DNA of 64,000 bases from CAWIKY01 sp963836905 (GCA_963836905.1 CAWIKY010000003.1:1-64000), one strand, 5' to 3'; shown: positions 52,704 to 61,760, numbered from the stretch's first letter. Numbers and translations: made by a program. Notes: generated from the letters alone by a model not told the origin.

Positions 52704-53207
52704 TCAGTTCAGCGTGAGAATACCGTCTTCGCCGCCAGATGCCATCTGGTAGGTCGGAACGCCCAGCCAATCTGGCTCCCGCAGGTCGAGCACGTCCTGA
52801 ACAAGCCGGTTATCAGTCTGGACGAGAACGAGAACCCGTCCATAGCGCCAGGTTTCCAGCCCCGTTGCCTTCGGCTGCGTTCTCAGTACCACAGGCAGAG
52901 GCGCTGGCATGCGTGGGACAGCCTCCGGAAGAGGTTTGCCGATTTGAACCATGTCTTCGAACGGTGACCTGCCGAAGCAAATGCCCTCATCGCTGAGCCC
53001 TACCTTGCAAAAGCGGTTTCCGTTGGAAAAGTTACGAGCGAAAATTTCCTGATCAGCTTCAACGAAGGACTCACTCACTTCGTAGTCTGCCTCGATATCG
53101 AGCCGAAGCAGGTTTACCGCAAGAAAAGCAACGCCGAAAACCAGTATCGCCAGAAAAGCTGTTTCAAATTTAGCCCACATTCCTGCGCGTCCCGTTTTAT
53201 TACACAT
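52704..53207 (-). CDS. Hypothetical protein with one N-terminal membrane helix
   Basis: 167 residues from 53207, or 158 from ATG 53180; neither has a well-spaced ribosome site. An N-terminal helix (FETAFLAILVFGVAFLAVNLL) anchors an otherwise soluble part that should face the periplasm: DYEVSESFVEADQEIFARNFSNGNRFCKVG, GICFGRSPFEDMVQ, YGRVLVLVQTDNRLVQDVL. Two cysteines about 10 residues apart (FCKVGLSDEGICF) could form a disulfide. No family recognised. It is convergent with the PD40 gene (5 bases between stops) and divergent from purQ. Confidence 0.6.
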   Translation of the reverse strand: MCNKTGRAGMWAKFETAFLAILVFGVAFLAVNLLRLDIEADYEVSESFVEADQEIFARNFSNGNRFCKVGLSDEGICFGRSPFEDMVQIGKPLPEAVPRMPAPLPVVLRTQPKATGLETWRYGRVLVLVQTDNRLVQDVLDLREPDWLGVPTYQMASGGEDGILTLN

Positions 53208-53542
53208 CAGTAACGAAACCGGCAGTTTGCGCTCTGGTTCCTTTAGTGGGCCGTTCTGCTCATCAGGTGTGCTTTAACTGCAACGCTATGAAGCGCGCTG
53301 CGGAGGGCCCAGCGCCATGAGCCGCCTGTCAAGAACGAATGACTGAGACGCGCCGACGGGCCATGAATGCACTTTCGGCTGTGACATTTGCCGAACGTTG
53401 TCGTAGCTCGCGGGCGGCAATGCAGGTTACTTTGCCAAGCGGTCGAAATTCGCCCCGTGAATGCGGGCCCTGAACGTCCGCGATTGTCACTTCGAAATCT
53501 TACGGCTTCACCTGCATCATGAAGCAAGCTAGACCGCACCTC
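53208..53542. other. Intergenic region upstream of purQ
   Basis: About 335 bases with no supported gene. It should contain the promoter of purQ, which is cut off from purC-purS by a minus-strand gene, and that of the hypothetical gene on the other strand. I see no clear purine operator or riboswitch. Confidence 0.5.
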
Positions 53543-54205
53543 ATGAAATCTGCGCTAATCGTTTTTCCGGGATCAAACTGCGACCGCGATGCCGAGACGG
53601 CCCTCGAAAGGGTTACCGGTACCACGCCCACGCGCGTCTGGCACAAGAGCGAACACCTTCCAGATGGGGTCGATCTCGTTCTGGTGCCCGGGGGGTTCTC
53701 ATACGGAGACTATCTCCGGTGCGGAGCGATTGCAGGGAACTCCCCGATTATTCCTGCCCTCAAGACCCATGCTGAACGGGGTGGATATGTGCTGGGCATT
53801 TGCAACGGCTTTCAGGTCCTCACCGAAACCGGACTTCTCCCGGGTGCCCTGCTTCGCAACGCCAATCTGAACTTCGTATGCCGGAACGAAAGTCTTGTCG
53901 CGGACGGCAAGGCAAATGCGTTTAGCGCTTACGAACACGGAACTGACTTGAGTTTTCCGATCGCTCATCACGATGGTAACTATTTTGCCGACGACGACAC
54001 CCTCGACAGGCTGGAAGGCGAAGGACGCGTCGCCTTTCGCTATCTGAACAACCCAAATGGGTCTCAGCGCAATATTGCGGGGATCGTCTCAGAAAACGGG
54101 CGCGTGCTTGGAATGATGCCGCACCCGGAGAGAGCCATTGGTGCCCATGAAGGCGGCGAAGACGGCAGACGGTTATTTCGTCAGCTTCGGAACCTCGCTG
54201 ACTAG
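53543..54205 (+). CDS. purQ: FGAM synthase glutaminase subunit PurQ
   Basis: 220 residues from ATG 53543 (start chosen because PurQ proteins begin MKSA-IVFPGSNCDRD; the frame can be opened at 53519). Class I glutamine amidotransferase that provides ammonia to PurL. GGFSYGDYLRCGAIAG, the nucleophile Cys in VLGICNGFQVLTETGLLPGAL, and the His-Glu pair in GMMPHPERAIG complete the triad. PurL is not in the window. Its stop shares CTAG with the convergent lipoprotein gene. Confidence 0.96.
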   Translation: MKSALIVFPGSNCDRDAETALERVTGTTPTRVWHKSEHLPDGVDLVLVPGGFSYGDYLRCGAIAGNSPIIPALKTHAERGGYVLGICNGFQVLTETGLLPGALLRNANLNFVCRNESLVADGKANAFSAYEHGTDLSFPIAHHDGNYFADDDTLDRLEGEGRVAFRYLNNPNGSQRNIAGIVSENGRVLGMMPHPERAIGAHEGGEDGRRLFRQLRNLAD

Positions 54206-54765
54206 GCAGCCACAAACACGGCTCTGGCACGACAGGTCTCAACCACCTTGGCAACGGACTGGTCCGCAGTCATCACAACATCCGGATATCCGTCGGTAAG
54301 CATGGTGAACCCATCAACGGCGCCTGCAAGCTGATCTGCAGCACGGCCATGAACGGAAAGTCTGGCCTCCGCACCCGGCATCCCGTCAATAATGCCGTTC
54401 AGAACGAGCCCCTCAGTCGCCGACGTCGTCTTGATCTGCATCCCAAGTGTTTCTCCGCCTGCAAGCGGTACCGAGCGTATCAGAACAAGTTCAGGATCAG
54501 ACGAGTTCAGTGTGGCCATGTCACAAGCAAGCGTGAAGACCGGCTCGCTCTGAGGTGGACCGAACATCGCCATTGGACCGTCGAGGTCGTCCTTGTAAAA
54601 CCATGCATAATCGTGGCCGACAACATCCGGCGACGTACCATCAGCGCGCTCGGTCGTGTTTGACCTGGCGCCGAGATCAGCCCGCTCGGAGTCGTGGATG
54701 GCAGCTGCGCAACCGGAAACAAGCAATCCCGCAAGGGCGACAGTTGCAAATGCAAAACGTTTCAC
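54202..54765 (-). CDS. Hypothetical lipoprotein
   Basis: 187 residues from GTG 54765, which has GGAGGG 6 bases upstream; the longer frame to 54873 lacks support. Signal peptide with lipobox (VALAGLLVSGCAAA). The mature part has YAWFYKDDLDGPMAMFGPPQSEPVFTLACD, PELVLIRSVPLAGGETLGMQI, ARLSVHGRAADQLAGAVDGF and a C-terminal CRARAVFVAA, a pattern of beta strands with two cysteines that may pair. Envelope-bound protein of unknown function; similar proteins are common as genus-specific hypotheticals in this lineage. Convergent with purQ, divergent from the FemAB-like gene. Confidence 0.7.
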   Translation of the reverse strand: MKRFAFATVALAGLLVSGCAAAIHDSERADLGARSNTTERADGTSPDVVGHDYAWFYKDDLDGPMAMFGPPQSEPVFTLACDMATLNSSDPELVLIRSVPLAGGETLGMQIKTTSATEGLVLNGIIDGMPGAEARLSVHGRAADQLAGAVDGFTMLTDGYPDVVMTADQSVAKVVETCRARAVFVAA

Positions 54766-54979
54766 TGGACCCTCCGGACTATAAAACTCTGTATCGATGA
54801 AGGCTGAACTTCCGGATCCGCGTAACGGTTCCACGTGTGTAACGTCTCTGCGGCGCACGTGATATTTTCGCAACAGCCGGTCGAACCTGCTGGCGATCTT
54901 CGCCAGTTACTCAGCGTCGTTCCGCGGAGCCCAAAAAGCCGCGCTCGCAAATCCGGTTCATTCGGCCTAAGTCCGTGAG

Positions 54980-56176
54980 ATGCATGAACTGATCCTTCGT
55001 CTCGCACACCGGCTCAAAGATGTTGACCGCGAAGCATGGGACGCAGTTGCCAATCCATCCGGCGTACCGATGGACCCTTTCTTGTCATGGGATTTTCTGG
55101 AGGCGCTGGAGGCGTCAAAGGCTGTATGTGACGAGGAAGGCTGGAGCCCGAGACATCTGCTGATTGAAGAGAGCGAAACTGGCAAGCTTCGCGCCGCCAT
55201 GCCGCTCTACGTAAAAATGCACTCCTATGGAGAATTCGTCTTCGATCATTCGTGGGCAGATGCAATCGAGCGAGCCGGTGGTCGGTACTACCCGAAACTA
55301 CTGGCCGGGATACCGTTTACACCGGTTACCGGACGGAGAAGGCTGGTCCGCCCGGACGATCCTGAACGGGCTACCCTGATGACCTCCCTTCTCGCGGGTG
55401 CCGTCCAAATCGCGCAAGACAACGATCTCTCCTCGTTGCATCTGAATTTTCTCGGCGAGGACGAAGCGAGGACGATGAAAGAGGCTGGCATGCTGATGCG
55501 GTCGGACCAGCAGTTTCATTTTACAGACCGGGGTTTCGGTGACTTCGATGGCTTTCTGGGAGCACTCTCGTCGCAAAAGCGGAAAAACCTTCGCAAGGAA
55601 CGCCTTCGCGCTCAGGATGGCCTGACCTTCGACTGGTTGACTGGCGACCGGCTCAGACCGGAGCACTGGAAAGCGTTCAGTCATTTTTATCAGGACACCA
55701 GCGCACGCAAATGGGGTACGCCTTACTTGAATGATGAGACGTTTGCTCTGTTGCAGGATCGGATGGCAGACAGAATTCTGATGATCCTCGCCAATGATAA
55801 CGGAAAGCCGATTGCGGGCGCCTTGAACTTCATCGGGTCTGCCACGCTGTATGGGCGTTATTGGGGACGCGGCGAAGAGCGGCCCTTTCTGCATTTCGAA
55901 GTCTGCTACTATCAGGCCATCGACTTTGCCCTCGCCAATGGATTGAGCCGTGTCGAAGCGGGTGCCCAGGGCGGACACAAGCTTGCGCGAGGCTATGAAC
56001 CGGTAAAAACCCATTCGGCGCACTGGATTGCGCACGAGGGTTTACGCAATGCCGTCGCAACGTACCTGAAACAGGAAACAGCAGCTGTCTCTCGTGATTT
56101 CGATTATCTGAAAACCAGAACGCCGTTCAAAAAGCCCGACAATCACAACGCCAGTAACGGAGACAATGATCAATGA
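54980..56176 (+). CDS. FemAB/GNAT-type acyltransferase (DUF482, PF04339)
   Basis: 398 residues, related to the proteins annotated as peptidoglycan biosynthesis/recognition GNAT acyltransferases. Blocks: VPMDPFLSWDFLEALEASKAVC, GWSPRHLLIEE, GKLRAAMPLYVKMHSYGEFVFDHSWADA, YYPKLLAGIPFTPVTGRRRL, SLHLNFLGEDEA, the basic segment SSQKRKNLRKERLR, and HFEVCYYQAIDFALANGLSRVEAGAQGGHKLARGYEPV. Two GNAT-like halves, as in FemX. The real substrate is unknown; amino acid transfer to a cell-wall or small-molecule acceptor has been suggested for the family. The HIT gene starts within its last four bases (ATGA), so the two are co-translated. Confidence 0.86.
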   Translation: MHELILRLAHRLKDVDREAWDAVANPSGVPMDPFLSWDFLEALEASKAVCDEEGWSPRHLLIEESETGKLRAAMPLYVKMHSYGEFVFDHSWADAIERAGGRYYPKLLAGIPFTPVTGRRRLVRPDDPERATLMTSLLAGAVQIAQDNDLSSLHLNFLGEDEARTMKEAGMLMRSDQQFHFTDRGFGDFDGFLGALSSQKRKNLRKERLRAQDGLTFDWLTGDRLRPEHWKAFSHFYQDTSARKWGTPYLNDETFALLQDRMADRILMILANDNGKPIAGALNFIGSATLYGRYWGRGEERPFLHFEVCYYQAIDFALANGLSRVEAGAQGGHKLARGYEPVKTHSAHWIAHEGLRNAVATYLKQETAAVSRDFDYLKTRTPFKKPDNHNASNGDNDQ

Positions 56177-56601
56177 GCCTGCATGGACATTACGACGAGG
56201 CCAATATCTTCGCGAAAATCCTGCGGGGAGAAATGCCTGCCGTAAAGGTTTTCGAAGATAGCGTCGCTCTGGCGATCATGGATGTCTTTCCACAAACGAG
56301 AGGCCATACGCTCGTTCTGCCAAAAACCCCTGCGCGTAACTTCCTGGAACTCGCTCCACACCAAATTGGACCCTACCTGACGGTTGTGCAAAGAACCGCC
56401 AGAGCCGTCGAAGCCGCCCTCAAACCGGATGGCGTCATCGTCACGCAGTTCAATGGATCAAGTGCCGGCCAAACAGTCTTTCACCTTCATTTCCATATTC
56501 TGCCCGTCTGGGACGGCAAGGAACTGAAACGCCACGGCGGTGACAAAGCGACAACAGAAGATCTTCAGGGTCTGGCTGAAGCGATTTCCGGCAAGCTGTG
56601 A
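56173..56601 (+). CDS. HIT (histidine triad) family protein
   Basis: 142 residues. Hint-type nucleotide hydrolase or transferase: NIFAKILRGEMPAVKVFEDSVALAIMDVFPQTRGHTLVLPK at the N-terminus and the triad HLHFHILP at about residues 104-110. Such enzymes split phosphoramidate bonds, for example adenosine monophosphoramidate or aminoacyl-AMP. The start overlaps the stop of the FemAB-like gene, an arrangement that may reflect clean-up of aminoacyl adenylates made near that acyltransferase, though this is only a guess. Confidence 0.93.
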   Translation: MSLHGHYDEANIFAKILRGEMPAVKVFEDSVALAIMDVFPQTRGHTLVLPKTPARNFLELAPHQIGPYLTVVQRTARAVEAALKPDGVIVTQFNGSSAGQTVFHLHFHILPVWDGKELKRHGGDKATTEDLQGLAEAISGKL

Positions 56602-56681
56602 AAACCTTGATTCGGGACTGGAAAAGGAGACAAACCCTGTTATCTTGCCTCCAACATCAACAAGCGAGAGGAGGTGATCCA

Positions 56682-56762
56682 ATGTCGAGTGAGATCCAGC
56701 AGGTGAGGAAAATATCCGTGCAGGTTATCGAAGGCATGGAGCAACCTTCAGCCTTCGCATGA
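56682..56762 (+). CDS. Candidate 26-residue peptide gene with near-perfect Shine-Dalgarno
   Basis: The bases before the ATG read AGGAGGTGATCC, complementary to the 3' end of 16S rRNA over 12 positions. The frame gives MSSEIQQVRKISVQVIEG then MEQPSAFA and a TGA. Behind it come a hairpin (GAAGACG/CGTCTTC, 56770-56792) and a strong terminator (56821-56848). So a short, self-contained transcript with its own translation signal is likely. It may be a leader peptide, a small regulatory protein, or an RNA that titrates ribosomes. Too short for family recognition. Confidence 0.5.
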   Translation: MSSEIQQVRKISVQVIEGMEQPSAFA

Positions 56763-56820
56763 TCGCCTTGAAGACGGGCCCAGCTCGTCTTCGGGATGTT
56801 TGAGACACCGTTCTCACGGA

Positions 56821-56848
56821 AGCCGCGTTCGAAAGAGCGCGGCTTTTT
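56821..56848 (+). terminator. Rho-independent terminator with GAAA tetraloop
   Basis: AGCCGCGTTC pairs with GAGCGCGGCT (one GT pair) around GAAA, followed by TTTT. It ends the small-peptide transcript, and possibly the FemAB-HIT operon. Confidence 0.88.
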
Positions 56849-56907
56849 CCGTTCAGGACTGTGGTAGAGAGGAGCCAACCTGCATGTTCGGTCTGCTCAA
56901 AACAGGC

Positions 56908-58257
56908 TCAAGCCGCGCTTGTGTCGATCAGCTGCAAGGCTTTCTCGAGCGGCCCGTCCTGACCGTCGTCATTCGGTGCATCAGAATAATTGAAAAGTGT
57001 CCGCGGCAACCAGACCTCGCGCGGCGTTCCGTCGATATGCGACAACGCCTCGGTTGTCAGAACAAATTCGACGCCCGTGTGGGGGAGCTTGTGAGTGGAG
57101 ACACCTCCTCTCAGACCGGCCATGGCCGATCCGATCACCGGAATGCCAAGGGCATCAAAGCCGAGCGCGAGCCCCTCTCCCATACTGGCCGTCCATCTCC
57201 CCACCAGAACCGCAACCGGAGACGGCCAGGCGTCCTTGCGCGGGTGGACTTCCTCAAGCCAGGATCGTGGCACGCCAAAATCGCGAGCATCGCACGGGAG
57301 GTGATGGCGCTGATAAGCCCGAGGCGATGTCGTGAAACGTGAGAGGAGGCCTCGCGCAACAAGAGCCGTGCCTCCGCTTGCTGTATCGCGCAGATCAACA
57401 ACGAGACCTCTGGTGCCGGAGAGGAGTGTAAGTGCCTCGTCAAAGGCTGCAATCGTCGCTTCGTCGCCCAAGCTGTCATTGAGACGCACGATGCCTGTTC
57501 GGTGCTTGCCATTGCTGCGTCTGGCAATGTCGACGCTTACAAGACCAGGCGTGCGGCTGATACGCTCCCGATAGAGAGACGGCAGGCGGACATTCAGTGG
57601 GCCTCGTGAGGTCTCGAAGCCCAGGTGGCGATCTCTGTCACGCCGGCCAGCTGCGAGCACTCTGGCAGCATAGTCCCGTCTTGCATCTCCATGGACAGCG
57701 CCTGTCGGTCCGATGAATTCCTGAACTACGGATGCGACCGGCCGGTGATTTATCCGGCTCAGGAGATCGCCAGGGCGGATCCCGGCTTTGAGGGCAGCGC
57801 TGCCTTGTCGAACATCGGTTACGACATATCCCCGAGGACCGAACTTGATCCAAAGATCGGCGAAGCTCGGCACGAGCCCGTAAGCATCACTTCGACCGTG
57901 CCCTGAAATATTATGGTGGTCATGTAGGGCGTGAAAGGCCTGCTCGATAAAGGCAATCAAGTCGTTGCGGGTCTGAAGGTGGGGAATAGCCCATTCGAGT
58001 TCCGCTCGAACAGGCATCGCGCTGTCAGGAAACCGGTTTGCATAGGCATAGCGGCTTTCAAGAAGGGCGAGGAAAGCTACGGCATCCTGCCGAATACTAG
58101 TCCCGGAAAACGGTGACGGTTCAGGGCGTCTGAGCTCAATCCCTTCAACGGTTGCCAGATAAGGCGCTGACACACTGGCCCCCTGCCGAAAAGCCTGCTC
58201 GCCCAACAGAGATTTTTCGCCAGGCATTTCGCCAAGTTTGCGGTCATGGCTTAACAT
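56908..58257 (-). CDS. S41-family (C-terminal processing/tail-specific) peptidase
   Basis: 449 residues. No obvious signal peptide, so it may be cytosolic, or the true start may differ. Order: a helical N-terminal domain (AVAFLALLESRYAYANRFPDS), a PDZ-like domain (WIKFGPRGYVVTDVRQGSAALKAGIRPGDLLSRINHRPV) and the S41 catalytic core (GIVRLNDSLGDEATIAAFDEALTLLSGTRGLVVDLRDTASGGT, then VAVLVGRWTASMGEGLALGFDALG). The Ser in TASMGE is the expected nucleophile, GLVVDLRD the conserved strand. Related secreted or cytosolic S41 enzymes trim C-termini of partner proteins. It is downstream of clpA on the same strand, 270 bases away, in what may be a protein-quality group. Confidence 0.85.
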   Translation of the reverse strand: MLSHDRKLGEMPGEKSLLGEQAFRQGASVSAPYLATVEGIELRRPEPSPFSGTSIRQDAVAFLALLESRYAYANRFPDSAMPVRAELEWAIPHLQTRNDLIAFIEQAFHALHDHHNISGHGRSDAYGLVPSFADLWIKFGPRGYVVTDVRQGSAALKAGIRPGDLLSRINHRPVASVVQEFIGPTGAVHGDARRDYAARVLAAGRRDRDRHLGFETSRGPLNVRLPSLYRERISRTPGLVSVDIARRSNGKHRTGIVRLNDSLGDEATIAAFDEALTLLSGTRGLVVDLRDTASGGTALVARGLLSRFTTSPRAYQRHHLPCDARDFGVPRSWLEEVHPRKDAWPSPVAVLVGRWTASMGEGLALGFDALGIPVIGSAMAGLRGGVSTHKLPHTGVEFVLTTEALSHIDGTPREVWLPRTLFNYSDAPNDDGQDGPLEKALQLIDTSAA

Positions 58258-58526
58258 TTGGCTAACCCCGAATTCTCACGAACCGAGGAAACCTGAGTCT
58301 GCGCGCCTTCGGCAAGAAAATAATGTCAGACGTCAGGTTTGACGGACGATACTGCTTCGTTTTCGCTCATGCGATGAGCAAAGCCTGCTCAAGTTCCCAA
58401 GCTGAAGGATGAGCAACCAGGTCCTTGAAGGGGGCAACCTGAGCACTGCCAATATCAGCCAGACCTATCGGGTTAGGATCACGCAAGCCGTCCATCAAAA
58501 GAGACAGACGGCTTGCTTTCAAAAAA

Positions 58527-60866
58527 CTATCCGACCGGCGCCTTGGCGTCGGGATCTGAGTCGTTCTCGACCGGTTCCGGCTCACGAGGCGGTGCAGGGA
58601 AGAACTCGAAGGTGAGCTTGCCTGCGCCATCTTCGGCTTCGGGATCGAACCCGACCCTGACCGCGCCACCATGTTGCAGGCCGCCGAACAGAAGCTCGTC
58701 TGCCATCGGTTTCTTGACGTGCTCCTGAATGACACGGCCAAGCGGCCGAGCGCCGAAGTCGCTGTCATAGCCTTTCTTTGCCAGCCAGGCTTTGGCCGCT
58801 TCGGTCATCTCGATCGTCACATTGCGATCTGACAGCTGGGCTTCGAGTTGCAGAACGAATTTTTCGACCACGCGTCCGATGATCTCGGGAGACAAGCCCG
58901 CGAACGGAATCGTCGCGTCGAGACGGTTGCGGAACTCCGGGGTAAAGAGCTTCTTGATCGCTTCGGTATCCTCGCCTTCACGTTTGCCACGCCCGAACCC
59001 GATGGAGTTCTTGGCAGCATCAGACGCTCCGGCATTCGTCGTCATGATGAGGATGACGTTCCGGAAATCGATTTTCTTTCCGTTTGCGTCCGTCAGCGCG
59101 CCGTTATCCATCACCTGCAGCAGGATATTGAAAATCTCCGGATGCGCCTTCTCGATCTCGTCGAGCAGGAGGACGCAATGTGGATGCTGGTCGACGCCAT
59201 CGGTGAGCAGACCGCCCTGATCATAGCCGACATAGCCCGGAGGCGCGCCAATAAGACGGCTTACGGTGTGGCGCTCCATATACTCCGACATGTCGAAGCG
59301 GAGGAGCTCGACGCCCATGATGGACGCCAACTGCTTGGCCACTTCGGTCTTGCCGACACCGGTCGGTCCGGAAAAGAGATAGCAACCGATCGGCTTGTTC
59401 GGTTCACGCAATCCTGCACGCGAAAGCTTGATGGCCGTGGAAAGTGCCTCAATGGCATTGTCCTGTCCGTACACGACAAGGCGCAGATCGTTCTCGAGAC
59501 CCTTGAGGGCCTGCGCGTCCGATTTGGAAACCTGCTTGGACGGGATGCGCGCCATGCGCGCAATGACTTCCTCGACCGTCTCGACATCGACGACCTTCAG
59601 ACGCTCGCCTTCCGGTTTCAGCCACTGGCTCGCTCCCGCTTCGTCGATGACGTCGATGGCCTTGTCGGGCAGTTTACGATCCGCCAGATACCGGGCCGAA
59701 AGCTCCACAGCCGTCTTGATTGCTTCATCGGTATATTTGAGGCCGTGGAATTCCTCGAAATGGGTGCGAAGCCCTTTCAGGATTTTGATCGTATCCGGCA
59801 CTGTGGGTTCGACAACGTCGATCTTCTGGAACCGACGCGCCAGGGCGCGGTCTTTCTCGAAATGTTGCCGGTATTCCTTGAACGTCGTCGAGCCCATGCA
59901 TCGCAGGCCACCGTTCTGAAGCGCGGGCTTGAGAAGGTTTGATGCATCCATGGCACCGCCAGACGTGGCACCGGCACCGATGACGGTATGGATTTCGTCG
60001 ATGAACAGCACGGCCTTTTCCTGCTGCTCAAGCTCCTTCATGACCGCCTTGAGGCGTTCTTCGAAGTCACCGCGATAGCGGGTTCCGGCCAGAAGCGTGC
60101 CCATATCGAGTGAAAAAATGACGGCGTCTTTCAGAACTTCCGGCGCTTCATTGTCCACAATCCGCTTCGCCAGTCCTTCAGCGATTGCGGTCTTGCCGAC
60201 GCCCGGATCACCCACGAGCAGCGGATTGTTTTTCCGTCGGCGGCAAAGCACCTGGATGCAGCGCTCCACTTCCATCTGGCGGCCAATCAAAGGGTCAATC
60301 TTACCCTCTTTCGCTTTTTCATTCAGGTTCACGCAGTAGGCATCGAGCGCCTCACGGTTGCTCTTGGCCGGATCGTCTTCCTTTTCCGCAGCGCCGCGGG
60401 CGGGTTTAGGCTTGGACATGCCAGGCTTCTTCGCGACGCCATGGGAGATGAAATTGACGGCGTCATAACGGGTCATGTCCTGCTGCTGCAGGAAGTATGC
60501 GGCGTGGCTTTCCCGCTCGGAAAAGATCGATACCAGAACGTTGGCACCGGTCACCTCGTCGCGGCCCGAACTTTCCACATGGAGGATTGCGCGTTGCACA
60601 ACCCTTTGGAACGCGGCCGTCGGACGGACCTGATCGTCGATCTGGTCGACGACAAGCGAGGAGAGGTTATCATCGATGTATTCGGTCAACTCGCTGTGCA
60701 AGGCCTCTACATTCACCTTGCAGGCGGTCATCACCTCAACCGCATCCTCGTCTTCGGTCAGAGCCAGCAGAAGGTGTTCCAGGGTCGCATACTCATGCTC
60801 GCGACCCGCAGCGTGTGCCAAAGCGCGATCAAGCGCACGCTGGAGACTTTTGGTAAGTGAGGGCAT
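58527..60866 (-). CDS. clpA: ATP-dependent Clp protease ATP-binding subunit ClpA
   Basis: Hsp100 unfoldase, 779 residues from ATG 60866 (start MPSLTKSLQRALDRAL), that unfolds proteins and feeds them to ClpP. Order: Clp N domain, the place where ClpS binds; first AAA+ domain with Walker A GDPGVGKTAIAEGLA, Walker B VLFIDEIH; second AAA+ domain with GPTGVGKTEVAKQLA, VLLLDEIEKAHPEIFN; and a ClpP-docking loop around SIGFGRGK. The C-terminus ends in an acidic stretch (EPVENDSDPDAKAPVG). Upstream by 8 bases is clpS. ClpS-ClpA-ClpP is the N-degron route and in this lineage also removes cell-cycle proteins. Confidence 0.97.
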   Translation of the reverse strand: MPSLTKSLQRALDRALAHAAGREHEYATLEHLLLALTEDEDAVEVMTACKVNVEALHSELTEYIDDNLSSLVVDQIDDQVRPTAAFQRVVQRAILHVESSGRDEVTGANVLVSIFSERESHAAYFLQQQDMTRYDAVNFISHGVAKKPGMSKPKPARGAAEKEDDPAKSNREALDAYCVNLNEKAKEGKIDPLIGRQMEVERCIQVLCRRRKNNPLLVGDPGVGKTAIAEGLAKRIVDNEAPEVLKDAVIFSLDMGTLLAGTRYRGDFEERLKAVMKELEQQEKAVLFIDEIHTVIGAGATSGGAMDASNLLKPALQNGGLRCMGSTTFKEYRQHFEKDRALARRFQKIDVVEPTVPDTIKILKGLRTHFEEFHGLKYTDEAIKTAVELSARYLADRKLPDKAIDVIDEAGASQWLKPEGERLKVVDVETVEEVIARMARIPSKQVSKSDAQALKGLENDLRLVVYGQDNAIEALSTAIKLSRAGLREPNKPIGCYLFSGPTGVGKTEVAKQLASIMGVELLRFDMSEYMERHTVSRLIGAPPGYVGYDQGGLLTDGVDQHPHCVLLLDEIEKAHPEIFNILLQVMDNGALTDANGKKIDFRNVILIMTTNAGASDAAKNSIGFGRGKREGEDTEAIKKLFTPEFRNRLDATIPFAGLSPEIIGRVVEKFVLQLEAQLSDRNVTIEMTEAAKAWLAKKGYDSDFGARPLGRVIQEHVKKPMADELLFGGLQHGGAVRVGFDPEAEDGAGKLTFEFFPAPPREPEPVENDSDPDAKAPVG

Positions 60867-60874
60867 AGCGGTCT

Positions 60875-61240
60875 CTAGTCTTCTTTTTCCATGGTGCACT
60901 GCAGAGGATGCTCATTCCGGCGAGCCAGATCCAGAACCTGTGACACTTTTGTTTCAGCAACTTCGAACGTGAAAATCCCGCAGATGCCGACACCGTGGTT
61001 GTGGACGTGCAGCATGATCTGGGTCGCTTCATCACGTGTCTTGTTGAAGTAGGACTCCAGAACGTAGATCACAAACTCCATCGGCGTGTAATCATCATTC
61101 AGCAGCAGCACCCGGTACATGCTCGGCTTCTTCGTGCGGACACGCGTACGGGTAACAACGGCCGAGCCCGGGCGGGGCGTGCCGTCGACATCGTCTTCTC
61201 CATCTCCGTCGCCGGGTTCTGAGTTCGCGCGCGGAGCCAT
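60875..61240 (-). CDS. clpS: ClpS adaptor for ClpA
   Basis: Adaptor that brings N-end-rule substrates to ClpAP. About 121 residues from ATG 61240 gives the length of alphaproteobacterial homologues; a longer form from ATG 61297 (AAGG one base upstream) cannot be ruled out. Core: SMYRVLLLNDDYTPMEFVIYVLESYFNK, TQIMLHVHNHGVGICGIFTFEVAETKV, RRNEHPLQCTMEKED. The pocket residues for the N-terminal hydrophobic side chain (Asn-Asp near LLNDDYTPM and His in MLHVH) are kept. A flexible acidic tail (GDGDGEDDVDG) precedes it, which helps ClpA engage. Confidence 0.95.
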   Translation of the reverse strand: MAPRANSEPGDGDGEDDVDGTPRPGSAVVTRTRVRTKKPSMYRVLLLNDDYTPMEFVIYVLESYFNKTRDEATQIMLHVHNHGVGICGIFTFEVAETKVSQVLDLARRNEHPLQCTMEKED

Positions 61241-61355
61241 CACCGTTGTTTCGGCGTAAGGTCCTGTTTCGGAAATTTTGGGATACACTCTCGACATGCC
61301 TTAAAGATAAGAACGCTTTCGCAGAGCGGAAGCCTCACCCTAAACTGGTTCGGCA

Positions 61356-61760
61356 TCAACCCCGGGCAAGCGTTTCATTCAGCGCTTCAATCCAGTCACT
61401 GATCCGTTCCTTGTTCGCCCCCAGATCCCAATAGCCCTTCCGGGACCGCGAATAGATCATGAAGCTTGAGGCCTCATTATTGGCGAGGATTTCGACGTTT
61501 ATATCATCCTTGAACTTCATGACCTTGGACGTCGCAACGATTGCCATGGTCCTGTCAGCGTCATTGCAAGAAACCAGCCTGTTTTCATCCGTACGGGTGA
61601 AAAGTGTCTTGCAGCCGAGATACAAATCGTCCGCGCTGATTTTGTAATCAGGCACATCGCCATCAGATTTTTCCGGGAGCGCGACCCACGCCGGATAGAA
61701 AAGCGCCGTATTCGGCGACCCTGGCCTGTTCAACTTGTAAAAATCGAAGTTTCCGGTCAT
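61356..61760 (-). CDS. DUF1499 family protein
   Basis: 134 residues from ATG 61760. Signs of DUF1499: YLGCKTLFTRTDENRLVSCNDADRTMAIVATSKVMKFKDDINVEILAN, and the closing block SSFMIYSRSRKGYWDLGANKERISDWIEAL, which is the family R-SR-G-SD-G-N-RI pattern. The fold is small and beta-rich. Function of the family is unknown; related proteins are often secreted, but this one lacks a signal peptide. It is placed between the phasin gene (with a terminator between them) and clpS. Confidence 0.82.
   Translation of the reverse strand: MTGNFDFYKLNRPGSPNTALFYPAWVALPEKSDGDVPDYKISADDLYLGCKTLFTRTDENRLVSCNDADRTMAIVATSKVMKFKDDINVEILANNEASSFMIYSRSRKGYWDLGANKERISDWIEALNETLARG

Noticed and set aside
58251..58265. 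TTAA-N7-CTAA as a CtrA binding site near the S41 peptidase start
   Set aside because: One mismatch to TTAA-N7-TTAA and it overlaps the start codon region; such near matches are expected by chance.
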